DNA of 64,000 nt, taken from contig VDFB02000001.1 in assembly GCA_007258455.2 (NCBI GenBank), positions 14,591,747 to 14,655,746 on the forward strand, in the 5' to 3' direction. The position numbers were made by a program, and so were the translations under genes. The notes beneath the pieces are model-generated. The model was not told the DNA's origin. It did no database searches and saw only the letters and a list, made by a program, of their open reading frames with translations. Source of the stretch: Sequoia sempervirens. Its lineage: Eukaryota; Streptophyta; Pinopsida; Cupressales; Cupressaceae. Within the stretch, counting starts at the first letter, position 1; each line of letters opens with the position of its first letter. Positions 1 through 11,988 of this stretch are shown piece after piece.

Positions 1-10
1 AAATATTATA

Positions 11-286
11 TGTTGTTATAGGGAGTTAAGTCCCTGACCATGGATTAGTTGTATCGGGTAGTTTTCGACGGTTGGTGTTCTCAACCAACGTCGATAACTA
101 TATATGTCTTGATTCACTTGTAGTTGGGGACAATACAAACCTTTGTATACTGTACTTATTGCTATTGAATCAATGAATACTACTTGTTCTATGCATATAC
201 ATTCGTGAGTACTTGATATGTGTATCTTTGTAAGTTTTTATTCTCGTTTACTTTGTCTAGTAGTCAAGTTACTTCCGTGAGTAAAT
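11..286 (+). repeat. Short LTR, family P copy 1
   Basis: About 275 bp resembling 10394-10675 and 19542-19827. Shared blocks include the ACGGTTGGTGTTCTCAACCAACG inverted motif (here near 69-91) and an ATTGAATCAATGAATAC block near 164. The other two copies are followed by a primer-binding site; here only TGGTG at 289-293 remains before LINE sequence starts. The left end is close to the window edge and was not fixed by a TSD. Confidence 0.6.
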
Positions 287-499
287 AGTGGTGTGGTTTC
301 ATTGGGATTTGCTGCATTTAATGGAGGGTGCTCCCTTGATGATGTGGGTGTTGTAAGTGGTAACCCTAGCATTAATGAGGACGGGGTGAAGTTGTTTAGA
401 GATATTGTTGTGGGTGGTGAAAGGTGTAGTGAACTAGAGGCTACAAAATTTGTGGCGGTGGAAAATGACGGACATGTAGAGAGGGGTGGTCGCAAAGTG

Positions 500-1434
500 A
501 GGTAGATGGTAAGTGCCTGCTGTGTACACCTAGGAAGTTGGTTGTTTCTCCAAACCCAAAAATGGTAGATGCTATGAATAGGGAGGAGAATAGGCTAAAA
601 CAAATAGCTATATTTCTAGTCCCTTTTGATTGCAATAAACTGCTTGCAAGGAAATATCTTGATGAATGGATAAACAATGTATGGTTTATAAAACTAGGAA
701 TTCAAATTATGTTTTGTAGAATGATTCAAAAAGGTCTATTCTTTAATTTCTTTAAAAATCAATCAATGCAGGAAATTGTCTTGAAATAATTCTGGAACAT
801 AGGAAATTCTTTGTTTAGTGTAATAAACTGGTCTCCTGAAATAATTCACATGGAAATCTTAGCAATCTCTTACCCTAGGTGGGTCACAGTCAAGAATGTG
901 TTTCCCCAAATTTGGGCGTTTTTGCCCCAAACACTTTCCCCATTAGGGAATGTGTTAAGAATGGAGACTAGGGTAACGCTATGGATGCAAGGCTTCTTGT
1001 CTCTCTAGCACCAGGGATAGATATCCCTGAAGATATAGAAATTGACACCCCTGAAAAGAAATTTTCCTGTTGGGTTCAGATTATGGGTGGCCTCAATGTC
1101 AGTTTTTTGTGCAAAATGGAAGGGCATGTAAGAAGAAACTTCCCTAAAATAAAAAGGAAAAGTGGTGACCCATAAGTTAATCAAACTTCAACAAACCCTA
1201 ACCCTAGAAATAAATCAAAGGGGAAGAAGAATATAGAAGAGGTGAGCAAAAATATTGGAGGAGAATCCCTCAAAATTGAAATAGAAAAAGCATCGGACAG
1301 CTCTCCTAGTGCATCCAAATGGGACACCAATATTAGCAATTTTAAGACTGCAATTTAGGTATCAGAGGAAGACAAAACTGAAATGGGAAATGAATATCCA
1401 CCCCTCGTGGAAACCCCACACCAAAGATTGCATG
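500..1434 (+). pseudogene. LINE ORF1, N-terminal part (DUF4283-like and zinc-knuckle-like)
   Basis: This encodes the nucleic-acid-binding ORF1 product of a plant L1 element. Frames pieced together from 538 to 1175 show the DUF4283 pattern: a GLFFNFF-like strand near 735, an NWSPEIIHMEI-like segment near 826 (plant LINEs have W.P here) and a PQIWAF segment near 903. A degenerate C...C....GHV...FP knuckle follows near 1068-1142. At least two frame changes and a stop at 787-789 break it. It resumes at 5406 after G1. A 293-505 frame upstream may be the ORF1 leader but has no recognisable domain. Confidence 0.65.
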
Positions 1435-2204
1435 GGTCTTGTTGTGACCTTTTCACACATCGCCCCATTGCAAATGGGGACCCCCTGTTTTTGCTTTTTG
1501 CCTTGGCATCGCAGCTGCTTATCACTTGTCTTTTTACAATGAGGTCATCATTTTGAGAGTTTCAAGTCAGTTTTTTGAGAGTCATCCGAGCCAAGTTGAG
1601 AATCCATGCTTGAATCAGTGCGTAAACATCATGGAAGGGTTCTGAAAGTCCGGGAGACGAGGATCGCCTGTGCTTTGGGCCAATTCTGACACTTACTATT
1701 TTTTAGGGAATCTGCTTTTTTTTCTTTTTCGCTTTTTCATTTTTGGCATATTTGGACCAAACGGGTTCCCTATTTTTTAGGGATTTTGCTTTTTCTATTT
1801 TTAGAAAGTCAACCCTGGTCAACGGGTCAACTTTCCATCCTTTGAACCAAAAATCAACCAAAAAATTGAAAACTCCAGGTAAAAATCGAAAAATAAAGCA
1901 AAAATCAGGAAAAGCATGGAAAAGCAAGGAAAATTCTGTGAAAATCAACCAAAAAGCATGGAAAAATCAAGCAAAAATCTGGAAAAATCAGTCAAAAAGC
2001 ATGCAAAAATCAACCCAAAGGCATGAAATTTATGATAAATTTTGCCTAAGTCTGGAGAAATTCACCCTTGTCATGGAGAATGTCCAGCCATTAACAAAGT
2101 CGGCCCTATAAAGAAGGGAAGGTGAAGATGAAAAGTTCGCCATCAAGAGGGAATGTCAAGCCATTAAGGAAATCGGCCCTAAATTTGAGGGACATGGCAT
2201 AGAA

Positions 2205-3592
2205 GGTGTGAAGTCCGCCCTTGCCTTAGTGAGAAGATGGCATGAAGTTTTGGAAGTTGGCCCTAAATTTGAGGGACATGGCAAGGACCTCTGGAAGTCC
2301 GCCCAACTTTAGATAAGACATGGCAAGCCTTCTTCAATGTCCGCCCAGCCTTGGCAAGACATTTAGAAAGTCTGCCCAGCCTAAGAAGAAAGAAAATTGA
2401 AAATTTTGGCTAAGTATTGGATGCCTTGGAAGAAAAATCTGAAATTTGTCTAAGTATGGAGGCCTAAGAAGAGGGAAAATGCAAAATTTGGCTAAGTATT
2501 TTAATGCTTTAGAAGAGGAAAAGTGCGAATTTTGGCTAAGAATGAGTGTGAAAGGCAAATGTCAAGGAAGCTAGAAAGTCCGCCATCAAGTGGAGATAAA
2601 TGAGGGACGTCCAAGCACATGTAAAGTCCGCCCTTGACTTGATTGAAGATGGCACGAAAGTCAGCTAGTCCGCCCCAGGCAAGATAAAGAAATGGCAAGC
2701 CTAACCCAAAGTCCGCCATGCCATGTCTTGGCTAGGATAAAGTCCGCCCACCCATGAGATAGTAAAAAAAAGGTTGAGAAAGTTTGCCTAGCTTGCAAGG
2801 GGGTCCAAAATTTGACTAACTATGGACGCCTTTGAGAGAGAAAACTAAAAATTTGGCTAAGTATTAATGCCTTGAAAGAGAAAATTCTGCAAAAATGGCT
2901 ATGTATTGACACTATGGGAGTAAAGAATTTATAAAAAAAAATGGTTAAGTGTCAAAGGAGTAATGGAAAGCACATGTTGAAATCCACCTAGACATCAATG
3001 AAATATGGCAAGAAAGTTGTGAACTCTGACCTAGATATGGAAAAGACAACTCCAAAGTCCACCCCAAGCTTGAGAATGGATGGCAAATACATAAGGAAGT
3101 CCGCCATGCCAAAAGCAACATGGAAAGATATTCATGGAGTCCGCCATGGAAGCGGAAATAAATTTGTCAAGTCCACCCAGCCTATCATGCCTTGGAAACA
3201 AATTCACAAAGTCCACCTTGGAGATATGGAAAATAGCACAAAGTTCTAGAAGTCCGACCTGACTTTGAAAAGGAAGAAGGTAGAACATTTTGGAAGTCCG
3301 CCAAGGAGTGGAAATACATGAAGAAAGTCCTCCTTCAAGCTTGGAAAGAAAACTCCAAAGTTCGACCTTGGCAAGAATACTTCAAAGATTGCCTAGACAT
3401 CAAAGAGAACGTGGAATAAAAGTTTCAAAGTCTGCCATGAAGATAAAGAAATTCCAAGTGTTAACAAAATGGATGGACGTCACAAGCAAGAAAAAGTCCG
3501 ACTTACCTCCAGCAAGGAATGCCCAGACACAGGAAAAGTCCGGCATGGCCTAAGAAAGAAAAATGTTTAAGTATTAGTAAAGTCCGCCCAAG
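2205..3592 (+). repeat. Degenerate AAGTCCGCC array in G1 U3
   Basis: Around a dozen copies of AGTCCGCC(C), with variants such as TCGGCCCT and TCCACC, are scattered at intervals of tens of bases. Copies are visible near 2210, 2293, 2338, 2579, 2625, 2669, 2710, 2742, 3097, 3138, 3296 and 3582. Intervening sequence often contains ATGGCAAG or TGGCTAAGTAT. The array is less regular than its counterpart in G3. Confidence 0.8.
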
Positions 3593-4607
3593 GAGAAGAA
3601 ATTCAGAAAATTGACCAAGTGTTGGAAGGAAAACAAGGGGAATAAAGAGGAAAAGTAAAGAGGAAGTGGATAAAATCCTCGTCCAAGGATGGAATTTGTC
3701 CTACATAGCCGGATTCAGAATTGAAGGCAAGTCCATAGGCAAAGTTCATTCGAGCATCGAGATGGCTAAAATCTTGGCTAAATGTTGAATAGTTCGTGTG
3801 AAGGTGTTACGAAATGAACTTGAATAGCCAAAATTTGGCTAAGTATGGGAAATACTTCACAGAGAAAATTCCAAGCACAAAGGCATTCTTCTCGAAATTC
3901 AAGGCACTTGAAAGAATATTCGGACATCTTGAAGGGGTTTCAACTACAATCCCTGACCTGTTGAAGCAATCAAGGCATCTTCTTGAGGGATTTCATCTCC
4001 TGAAGAATTAAAAACAAGCTTCCAATCGGAATCAGATGGTGACGAGAAGGGTGTTCCAAACTAATTTTCTTATTTAGACAATTTCTCGACACAAATTGGA
4101 TAATTCAGAGAGGAAATCCAAAGGAATAACACCAATCCAATTCAAGTAGGAGGAATTTCAAAGCAATAAGGAAAGAAAATAACTTCAAGTCCAAACACTT
4201 GCTCCAAGGCGAGACTTCCAATATGGGTGAGAAGAAGAAATCAAAATCTCAAAGGAGCTCCAAGATCTAAGCTAGGAAGGAACAAGCGCAAAGAACAGAG
4301 TCATCGACAAGGAAAATATTCTAAGGCAAGAATGTGGAGGAAAAACAAAGTGACCAAGGAAGACATCTAGCACGCTGAGGTGGTGCCTCGTCATCTTCCA
4401 ACCAATCAAATTGTTCCGAATCAACATGCAACAACTTTCTATTTTATTGTTGATTTATATTTAGCAGAAGGACAAGTGTCCTCGAATGTAATTTTCTCAT
4501 TGGTCGAGAGGTAGTTGGTTGTGACAAACCCTAATTAGGGTTTTATATTTTAATCTCGGCCTTTGATCCGAAATCAATCTTGGCCATTGAATTGTAATTG
4601 GGGAGCC

Positions 4608-4614
4608 TATAAAT
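4608..4614 (+). promoter_or_regulatory. TATA box of G1
   Basis: TATAAAT is followed about 20 bp later by CCCCCTCATTTGTAA, a block also present just after the TATA boxes of G2 (35342) and G4 (55330). Upstream lies a GGCCATTGAATTGTAAT-like block shared with the other giant LTRs. This conservation marks the LTR promoter and puts the U3/R boundary near 4640. Confidence 0.7.
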
Positions 4615-5405
4615 TGAGCTCGCCCCCTCATTTGTAAAGTGTGGAGACAGTGTATGAAATTGTTGCATCTAGTTCCGATAATAAAAGCTCTTATGCACGA
4701 TTTGCTTTGAACCACTTTTATTGTCAAGTAGTGAGCAAGGTTGCATAGCTTCTTCTACCATAGATTAGAATTAGAATTAAAATAAGTAGAATTTTCTTTG
4801 AATATTGGTTAAGTGAATGTGAGATTGATCGTATAGATTAAATGGTGAAATATTGCTCATACTTTCTTCGGATGGATGATTTGCATTCGATGCGTAAAGT
4901 TAGCCTGAGCTTGTGATTGTGGATGCTTAACTTCGGTCTCATTCGAGGCTTGAAAATTATAATCACACCCTTTGAAGATTGCACCCACTTTGCGTAGTTG
5001 TCCTAGGGAGGCGAAACAAAGTGTGGTTATTCCTTTCACCTGATCTTTACTGTCTCTTAAGTTCCTAGGCGTAGAATAGATCCTCTAAACCCTTATCTTT
5101 TTGCAATTTCTTTTTGAGATCCAAATTGAAAGTTCCAATTGAAGAAGCCTTTAATGATAAATCCGCCTAAGTCCCAAACTTGTGAAGAATTCTTTAACGT
5201 AAGTCCCTTTGTGTATTACCGGCAAATCACAATGCCCATTGAGCTTATCCACATGTCAAGACCTGACGAAAGAAACCTTGGAGTTGCCATATGATCTTCT
5301 TGCAATCTTAGCATATGCGGCAACTTTGTTCAAGAGAGGATAGAGTGTCTTTGGACATTTTATTCTGTGTGTTCGGTGGATGATAAAACGTACACCAACA
5401 GGTCT

Positions 5406-6187
5406 GGCTTGGCTAATAAGCCTTCCATTAGTTTGGGGCACATGAAAAATGCCTAGGAACTAGTGTTGGACGAATTAAAAAAGAGGATTGCTTAGAGCAA
5501 TAACCTAAAAAAGGCTAATCCAATAAAGAAAAATAGCCTCTCAAAAAACATAGAAAATATATCCAACAAGGAAATACATGAATGCTAATGGAAGAAGGAA
5601 ACATATTAAATGTTGTAACCAACAATTCAAATTTAAAAGACCGGAACATCAATATTGAAGCAGAGGAAAGTATAAAGAGCCCTAGAGTACGTCTTTTGCC
5701 TAAGGCTAATATTGAGCAAAATAATGGTGCTCAAGACTCAGCTTTAGACAAAGATGAACTAGGTGAATCAAAAGATAATGACCAAGAGAACTCGAGCAAG
5801 GTGGAAAAAAATGGAAAATGTAAAGCAAAAAATAAACTCACTCCATCCTATTTATCTAGTTCTAATACTGGACAAGAATTAGTTTCTCATGGAATAGAAG
5901 TAAGGAAAAGAATTGGAAAAAGTGAACAAGAATGGAGTATTAAAGAAAATGACAAGGAAGAAGAAATCAGTATGAGAAATTTGGAAAATTCTAAAGTGGA
6001 GAACATCCCCAATAGATTCTGCTTGCCTAACTTCAATCCAAAGATCGCACTAGAGGAAAGGAATGGATTAAAACAAGAATGAGGAAAAGAAGGAAGAATG
6101 GGAAAGAAGGGGAACCTTACCCAAAGAGGAGAGAAAGAGAAATTATGCTTCAATGCCTTGGCATATTTAGGAAAAATGAGGAGGAAC
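5406..6187 (+). pseudogene. LINE ORF1, C-terminal part
   Basis: This continues ORF1 after the G1 insertion. The longest open stretch, 5582-6082 (166 codons), is rich in Asn, Glu, Lys and Ser and has no fold I recognise, as is usual for the C-terminal half of plant LINE ORF1. It ends about 100 bp before the endonuclease frame. Stops at several points, including one before 5582, make it non-functional. Confidence 0.6.
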
Positions 6188-6189
6188 CA

Positions 6190-7082
6190 CAAATAATGGA
6201 TATTTAATTGTGCTAGTTGGAATGTAAGGGGACTAGAGTCCCCTGACAAGAAGTATTTAGTAAGGAGATATCTGAATTTAGACAAGCTCAAAGATGTGGT
6301 CTCGCTATAGGAGGTAAAGGCAGTAGACTTTACCCTTGAGACTAATCTAAAATTCATTTGGCATGCGTCATCCCAATTCTCTACTAAACACGATAGAGGC
6401 AAAGGAGGCTCTACCATTATGTTATCTAATAGATGGAAACAATATGTAACCGAACATGGAACATCCCCATGCAATAGGGCAGTTTGGATAATCATAGAAA
6501 AAGAAAATAGGAAATTTGGCCTCTGCTTATTATATGCTCCAAATGATTATAGGGAAAGGATAATGTTGTGGAAATGGATATCTAACTTATAGGACATCCC
6601 ATGGATTACAGGGGGTGACTTTAACCTAGTTAAAAATAGTGAAGACAAATTTGGGGAACATAATTGGGCTAGAAAGGGGATGAAACTTTTGGTATTGATT
6701 GAAAAGAAAATTAAAACTCTTTGATTCTATGGAAGGAATGAAAAAGGAAAGCAAAAGTATTTGGTTCACATGGTGCAATTATCAGAAAGGCAATAAAAGA
6801 ATTTACTCTAGGCTTGATAGGTTTTATGCCAACAAGGAATTCTTCAACTTTGATGTAATGGAAGGGGGGATTAGAGTAAGAGCATACCCTTGCACACTAT
6901 CAGACCATCGCCCTATCAGTGCGAAGATTATAATTGCAAAGGAAAAGCCTAAAGAAATTAGAAAAGAAGGAAAATTTATAATAAATACCAACCTATTAAA
7001 GGATGAGAATTGTAATGGAGCTATATTTACCTTTAGAGAAATAAATAAATGGTTACTAAAAGGTGAACCAGCAATTGAGTGA
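6190..7082 (+). pseudogene. LINE ORF2 endonuclease domain
   Basis: Apurinic-type endonuclease that nicks target DNA for LINE integration. Visible motifs are ASWNVRGLESPDKK near 6213, RGKGGSTIM near 6395, LLYAPNDY near 6526 and WITGGDFNLVKN near 6601. After a frame change near 6700 come FTWCNYQKGNKRIYSRLDRF (6759-6818) and LSDHRPIS (about 6898-6921). Conserved Asn, Asp and the SDH triad are present. In-frame stops (for example in VSL*EVK near 6308, where Gln is expected) show decay. Confidence 0.85.
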
Positions 7083-7279
7083 TGGAATAAAAATGTCAAA
7101 GGATGGACAACCATTTACAAAACGATAGGAAAGAAAAAAGCTATGAATAGCAAAAAGGTATGAAGATACCCTTCAAGAAAACCTATTCGAACTGGAAGCT
7201 AAGCTTCAAAGAGACCCTATAAATGAAGATTTGAACAAAGAACTGATAATCAATAAAAACACATTGAGAAAACTGCAAA

Positions 7280-8500
7280 CTAGCAAAATCCAAGGGAAAA
7301 AAAGTAAGAGCAAAATTGAACTGGTTAAACAATGGAGACAAAAGATCTAAATTCTTTAGATTTATTAAAGAAAGGAATGCAACAGATAAAGTAGGACCGA
7401 TATGGATAGACAACAAACTAGTAAATGATCTAGAAGAAATAAAGAATCAATTCTTTGTTTTTACAAAAATCTCTTTACATAAAAGGGGAATAGCAAACAA
7501 AAAATCAATGCGAGAAATCATTGCAAAACTATAATCCCCAAAAAAATCACTGAAGAAGTTGCAGAAAGGTTAAAGAAAGAGATAACTAAGGAAAAAATTA
7601 TAAAAGCCATCTAGACCCTTAGTAACGACAAATCTTCAGGGGCAGATGGCCTACTTGTATAGAAATGACATCAACTGGATAAGTGAAGACCTAATTTAGG
7701 TGTACACTGAAGCCATCATAAGAGGATCTCTTGGAGAATATATCAACAAAGGCATAATCATACTGCTTCCTAAAGAAGGTGACAAATCCTTAGGTAAAAA
7801 TTGGAGGCCAATCACTCTTCTAAATGTATCATACAAGATTATTGCAAAGGTCCTTGCATTGAGACTAGTTGATATCCTCCCTTCTTTTATCAGCTCTACT
7901 CAAATGGGGTTCATAAAAGGCAGATACATCTTAGAGAACCTAATAACAAGCTGGGAGATTATGGAGTGGGAAAGAAACTCCAATCAAAATATAGGCATGC
8001 TCCTTTTGGACTTTGAGAAGGCTTATGATAGGGTAGAATGGGATTTTCTATTGATGGCTCTGGAAGCTTTTGGATTCCGAAACAAGTTTTGTCAAATGGT
8101 AAGCACCCTAATGCAAGATGCAGTGGCACAGGTTGATATAAATGGGGCACTAACAAACTGATTTTATCTACAAAGGTCAATAAGGTAGGGGTGCCCTCTT
8201 GCCCCAAACCTATTTGTGATTGCCTCAGATGCTATCTACTATCTATTAAGAGATTCAACTAACTGGCCTAAGGTTAGAGGAGTAACCCTGCCCAATAAAA
8301 GTGATTTGCTAAACATCCAATTTGCAGATGATATTGCCTTATTTATCCAACTTGAAAAAGAAAAAATTGAGAACTTGATGCATAAACTGGACATATTTTG
8401 TGAAGCCTCTGGAGCAAAAATATCCAAAGGAAAACATATTGTGTTAAGCTGGATAAATAATCCCCTCAAGTGGTTTAGCAATGTTGGGTTCCAATAGGGT
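7280..8500 (+). pseudogene. LINE ORF2 reverse transcriptase domain
   Basis: RT of the L1 superfamily. Readable motifs are LLPKEGD and NWRPITLLNVSYKIIAK (about 7765-7850), STQMGFIKGRYI (about 7895-7930), LLLDFEKAYDRVEW (about 8002-8043, first catalytic Asp), GCPLAPNLFVIA (about 8190-8225, preceded by a stop where Gln is expected) and IQFADDIALF (about 8315-8344; FADD at 8321-8332, the catalytic motif). The frame is open at 7700-8161 and 8216-8497 with a frame change between them. The active-site residues survive but the gene cannot make an intact protein. Confidence 0.88.
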
Positions 8501-8514
8501 GGATGAAATAAGCA

Positions 8515-9750
8515 GGTGAGATATTTAGGCATCCCATTTGCTGTCAATGCTTGCTTAAAAGAAATGTGGAACTTGGTAAAGGAGAAAATTAGTAAAAATA
8601 TAGATAAATTGAACAAACATTACCTTTCATTCGCTGGAAGGATACAAGTGTGCGAAAAATTCCTTTCCTCTTATAATTTGTATTAGTTATCTGTATGGAT
8701 GTTTTGTAGTTATCAAATAGATGAAATCCAAAAAAAAATCAGACAATCCTTGTGGTTTGATGGAAAAGGGAACGAAAAGAAACATTCTGTAAAGTGCGAA
8801 TGGTGTTCTCTTGACAAGAGTGAAGGAGAATTAGGATTGAAAGATTTAAAAAAACAAGGCATTTCTCTAGCTGTTAAATGGATTGTTAAAGCCCTAAAAG
8901 GTGATGAACCCTGGAAAGTTCTAATAAGAAATGATATTCAATTAACAACTTTGAAGCAACCAAAATCATGGAAACATCTCCCTCTTAGTGACTTACTATT
9001 TGGTAGCTTCACTATTACCCTTGCCAGATCTAACATATTTAAAAGTCTTTGGAAAGCTTGGGAACAAACCAGGCACTTGATTGGAGATAGAAATAGAACT
9101 GAACACATCAAGAAAAAGAATTGTCCTAATAGTTCAATCTGGTGGAACCTGTATCATAAAGGGAAAACCCTTGCTTTGTTACAAGGGTGTTCAACAAAAG
9201 CATGGTGCAAGAAAGACATCAAATATTTCAAAGATATAATTGCAAGTTCCACTTAAAAACCTTTCTCTCAGTGAAGAATTTGAACTACCTGCGTCCCATT
9301 GGAGAACATATTCTGTTCTCAGGGAAGCTTGTAAAATGCTTCAATTTCCAATTGAATTCGAGATAAATAGTGAACGTTTAGACAGATTTAAATGGTTTGT
9401 TGGTTTGGAATTAAGTAAAATAAAACCAAAGCTGTGTATTAAACATTAGTAAATACCCAAGATGTGGTCAAGCATATAAAGTTTATAAACAAAAATTGGA
9501 ATATAGAAATAAAGGACAAAAAATGGCTCAAAATCTTTAAATGGTTGTGGAATAAAATTGTGGAACCGAAAGAAGCCTGCATCAAATGGTTGCTAATGTT
9601 GAATAAGCTTCCAGGTACTGCTTCTTCCCATAGTATGATTATTTGTAAAATTTATAGAAAACTTGAAACTGCTGTGCATATTTTCTATGAATGGGAGGAG
9701 ATACTTTTTGGATTTATAGATGGATTGGATATTACTTTGAATTATTTTTG
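8515..9750 (+). pseudogene. LINE ORF2 thumb/connection and zf-RVT-like C-terminus
   Basis: After the RT core, QVRYLGIPF (about 8513-8540) and YLSFAGRIQ (about 8620-8645) are standard post-RT motifs. An open stretch at 8699-9256 continues with WFDGKGNEKKH and KCEW...GLKDLKKQ. Near 9480-9720 there is a W-rich segment (IFKWLWNKI...ACIKWLLMLNKLPG) followed by C....E.AVHIFYEW, matching the zf-RVT layout at the end of plant L1 ORF2; the last Cys of the finger is not preserved. Confidence 0.75.
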
Positions 9751-10388
9751 ACTATTATTATCTACTGAAATTCTGTGGTTTTTATAGAAATAAAAAAATG
9801 AGGAATGCTCCCAAGGTAAACAGAGGGCATTTATTGAGTCTAACAGAAGACTCGTATCTTTCAATATTTCAATGCAGGTTTCAATAACAATGGAAATAGC
9901 CAAAGACAAATTTGTCAACTTGTTGAAAACCAGCAAAGTGGAAGTCAACAAAGAAGACATGAAATATGCAAGGCACTGGCCATTTAACAAGGAAGACAAC
10001 TTTCCATTCCTGAAACTATTTAGAATTTCAAAGGAAACACAATAAGAAATATAAAGAGAAAACCTTGAAAAAAGACCGGATTTCAAGGAGGACCAAGATT
10101 CTATGTGAACGAAGGAGAAGACTTCGCAGTAGAGGTGGTGAGGTCCAATGAGGATATATCAAAAATCGAACTGCCAATAGGATGGAATAGCATGGATGAG
10201 TACAGTGAAAGTGTCAACTTTAGATAAAAGCGAGGTGAAGAACAATTTTTATAATAATTGTAAAACATATGATACATAATTATACTCTATAAGCAAGCTG
10301 GTCTGCTTGACTGTAACTGTCAAGAATTGATATCTATGATGTAATATTTTTACTATTAATAGTAAACTATGAACAATTCAAAAAAAAT
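9751..10388 (+). other. LINE 3' region, no domain recognised
   Basis: An AT-rich stretch with short open segments (for example around 9884-10045 and 10080-10225) that match no domain I know. It ends in an eight-base A-run at about 10379-10387, taken as the remnant LINE tail, directly before P-family LTR copy 2. Confidence 0.45.
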
Positions 10389-10393
10389 TACAA

Positions 10394-10675
10394 TGTTAGA
10401 TGTAATCAAGAAGTAGTTCCTGACAATTGCAGTATAGTTGTTGACAGTTAGCAGTTCTCAACAATTGTTGGTTATTCTATATATACTATGTTTGTTTACT
10501 CCATTGGGGACTGCATGCATATGTATCCTATAACTCTTGCATATCTGTTGAATGAATGAATACACGACATATCTTTTGAAGCATTGTTTAGAGTAATTGA
10601 TATATTTTGTTATTTTCTATTATGTATTTCCATTTACTCTCTATTAATCATTCAAATACCATTACCAAGTAAACA
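10394..10675 (+). repeat. Short LTR, family P copy 2
   Basis: About 282 bp from TGTTAGATG to AAACA, followed after two bases by a primer-binding site. It contains a TCTCAACAATTGTTGG motif and a TATATATACTA stretch. It aligns along its length with 19542-19827 and more weakly with 11-286. Confidence 0.7.
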
Positions 10676-10677
10676 TT

Positions 10678-10690
10678 TGGTGCCGTTGCT
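10678..10690 (+). promoter_or_regulatory. Primer-binding site, tRNA-Asp-like, P copy 2
   Basis: TGGTGCCGTTGCT matches the usual plant Ty3/gypsy primer site TGGCGCCGTTGCC (complementary to the tRNA-Asp 3' end) with two changes. It lies two bases after the LTR end. Copy 3 has the equivalent TGGTGCTGTTGCC at 19830-19842. Confidence 0.75.
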
Positions 10691-10693
10691 AAT

Positions 10694-11204
10694 ATGAACC
10701 CTGGCGAAACACAACTCATAGATGAGAATAATGGCGATGTAATGGGACAACCAACCGAATAACCTATGCAAGAAAATGAGGAAAGGGAAGACGAGTTGAC
10801 ACAAGACTTGGTGAATCTGTGGAATGTCTCGTTAAGAGACCACATACAGAGGGAAGCTCTCAAGAGAGTGGTCCCTCAAGCTGCCATTTGAGACAACCTA
10901 ACCGTCAACCTAGAGGTTGATCGTCTTCTCAATAGAATGCCAAGACTTGTTGCACGTCACTTCATCATTTTGCAAGATCTTCGGGCTAAGAGAGAGTAGG
11001 AACAACAAAGGCAACAAATACTATATTGGTATGAAGAACGGAACAAAAGGTAAGAGGAAAAACGTGATACTGATGGTTGACGTACATTCAAGAATTAATG
11101 CCCTTAACCTTGAATAAAAACGGGAAATTAATACAAAGTGGTCATGAATTGATCAGCCAAAAAATAAGTTCCTTAAGAATAAAATAACAAAGAGAACGAT
11201 GATG
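10694..11204 (+). pseudogene. P-family gag-like region, copy 2, 5' part
   Basis: It begins MNPGETQLIDENN and includes NLTVNLEVDRLLNRMP (near 10896-10944), ARHFIILQDLRAKRE (near 10952-10996) and an EERNKR stretch. The same text recurs in copy 3 (19850-20082 and 26015-26290). Several stops occur in the reading frame. The frame is cut at 11209 by S1 and resumes at 15815. Gag is inferred from its position after LTR and primer site and from the gag-like helices further on in copy 3. Confidence 0.6.
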
Positions 11205-11988
11205 ACGACTGTAATGACCCTGCTCAAATCTGATTGAAAACTTCTGATTTTTGGCCTTGGTAATTTTGTCAAACACTTTGCATACGTGGGTCATATGACT
11301 AATATAACATTTCAGTTTGCTAAAATGGCACTTTCCTTCACTTAGCATCAATAAGGATGTTTGCAAATGATTCTAAATTGTCTAAACAATGACCTAACAT
11401 GAATGTGCAACTTATTTTGGCAATATTCAGTGCATATATATGATTTAAGCATGAGAAATGAACACCTACAGCCAACTGGTATTTTAACAAACAGTTGGTA
11501 TGCAAACTAACAAACTGAATACAAATGATATTAAATTTCTCAAATGACACTATAAATACCCAGCAGTTTATATCTCCTCAATTGCAATGAAATATCTAGT
11601 ACAATGCTCATGAAATATGGCCAAGACTCTTGGCAATTACATTGATTACAAAATATGAGGATGCTGGTAAAAAGAATATGCACCTACAGCTGCAAATGAA
11701 AAACTATACTATATGGAATGACAATGATCTGCTAATGCAATCTTATGCGACAATGAATGATTGGAATTACAATGCCTCAATAACTGAATTTTTACAATAC
11801 AAATAGGCTGATTAAAGACCACTAGACTGAGATGCAAATGTCTAAAGTAAACCTGGTATGATTGCAGCCAACATAGACTCAATTGATTCTCTTTGAGCAA
11901 AGCAGATTTGACCTCCAAATTGCAGCGCCTTTACTCCTAGAGACCCAACGGCTTGATAGCAATCTTTATTCGATTTTATAGGCTCCTC

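Larger units (their letters stand above)
1440..5400 (+). mobile_element. Giant solo LTR G1 (3,961 bp)
   Basis: It starts TGTTGTGACC and ends CACCAACA, and is flanked by GGTCT at 1435-1439 and 5401-5405, a perfect 5-bp TSD. Removing it rejoins LINE ORF1. It has no primer site, gag or pol, so it is a solo LTR. A region at 2100-3600 repeats AAGTCCGCC and close variants. A TATA box lies at 4608-4614 and AATAAA-type sequence near 4680. The same start sequence occurs at 31723, 37643 and 51760. Antisense and short sense frames inside it look like chance frames. Confidence 0.92.
290..10388 (+). mobile_element. L1-type LINE, decayed, split by giant solo LTR G1
   Basis: A non-LTR retrotransposon in plus orientation. 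The order of parts is ORF1 (a DUF4283-like region and a degenerate zinc knuckle), apurinic endonuclease, reverse transcriptase, zf-RVT-like C-terminus and an AT-rich 3' region ending in a short A-run near 10379-10387. Stops and frame changes run throughout, so it is inactive. G1 splits ORF1. The 5' boundary is approximate: LINE-like sequence begins immediately after the P-family LTR. No TSD for the LINE was found. Confidence 0.8.
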
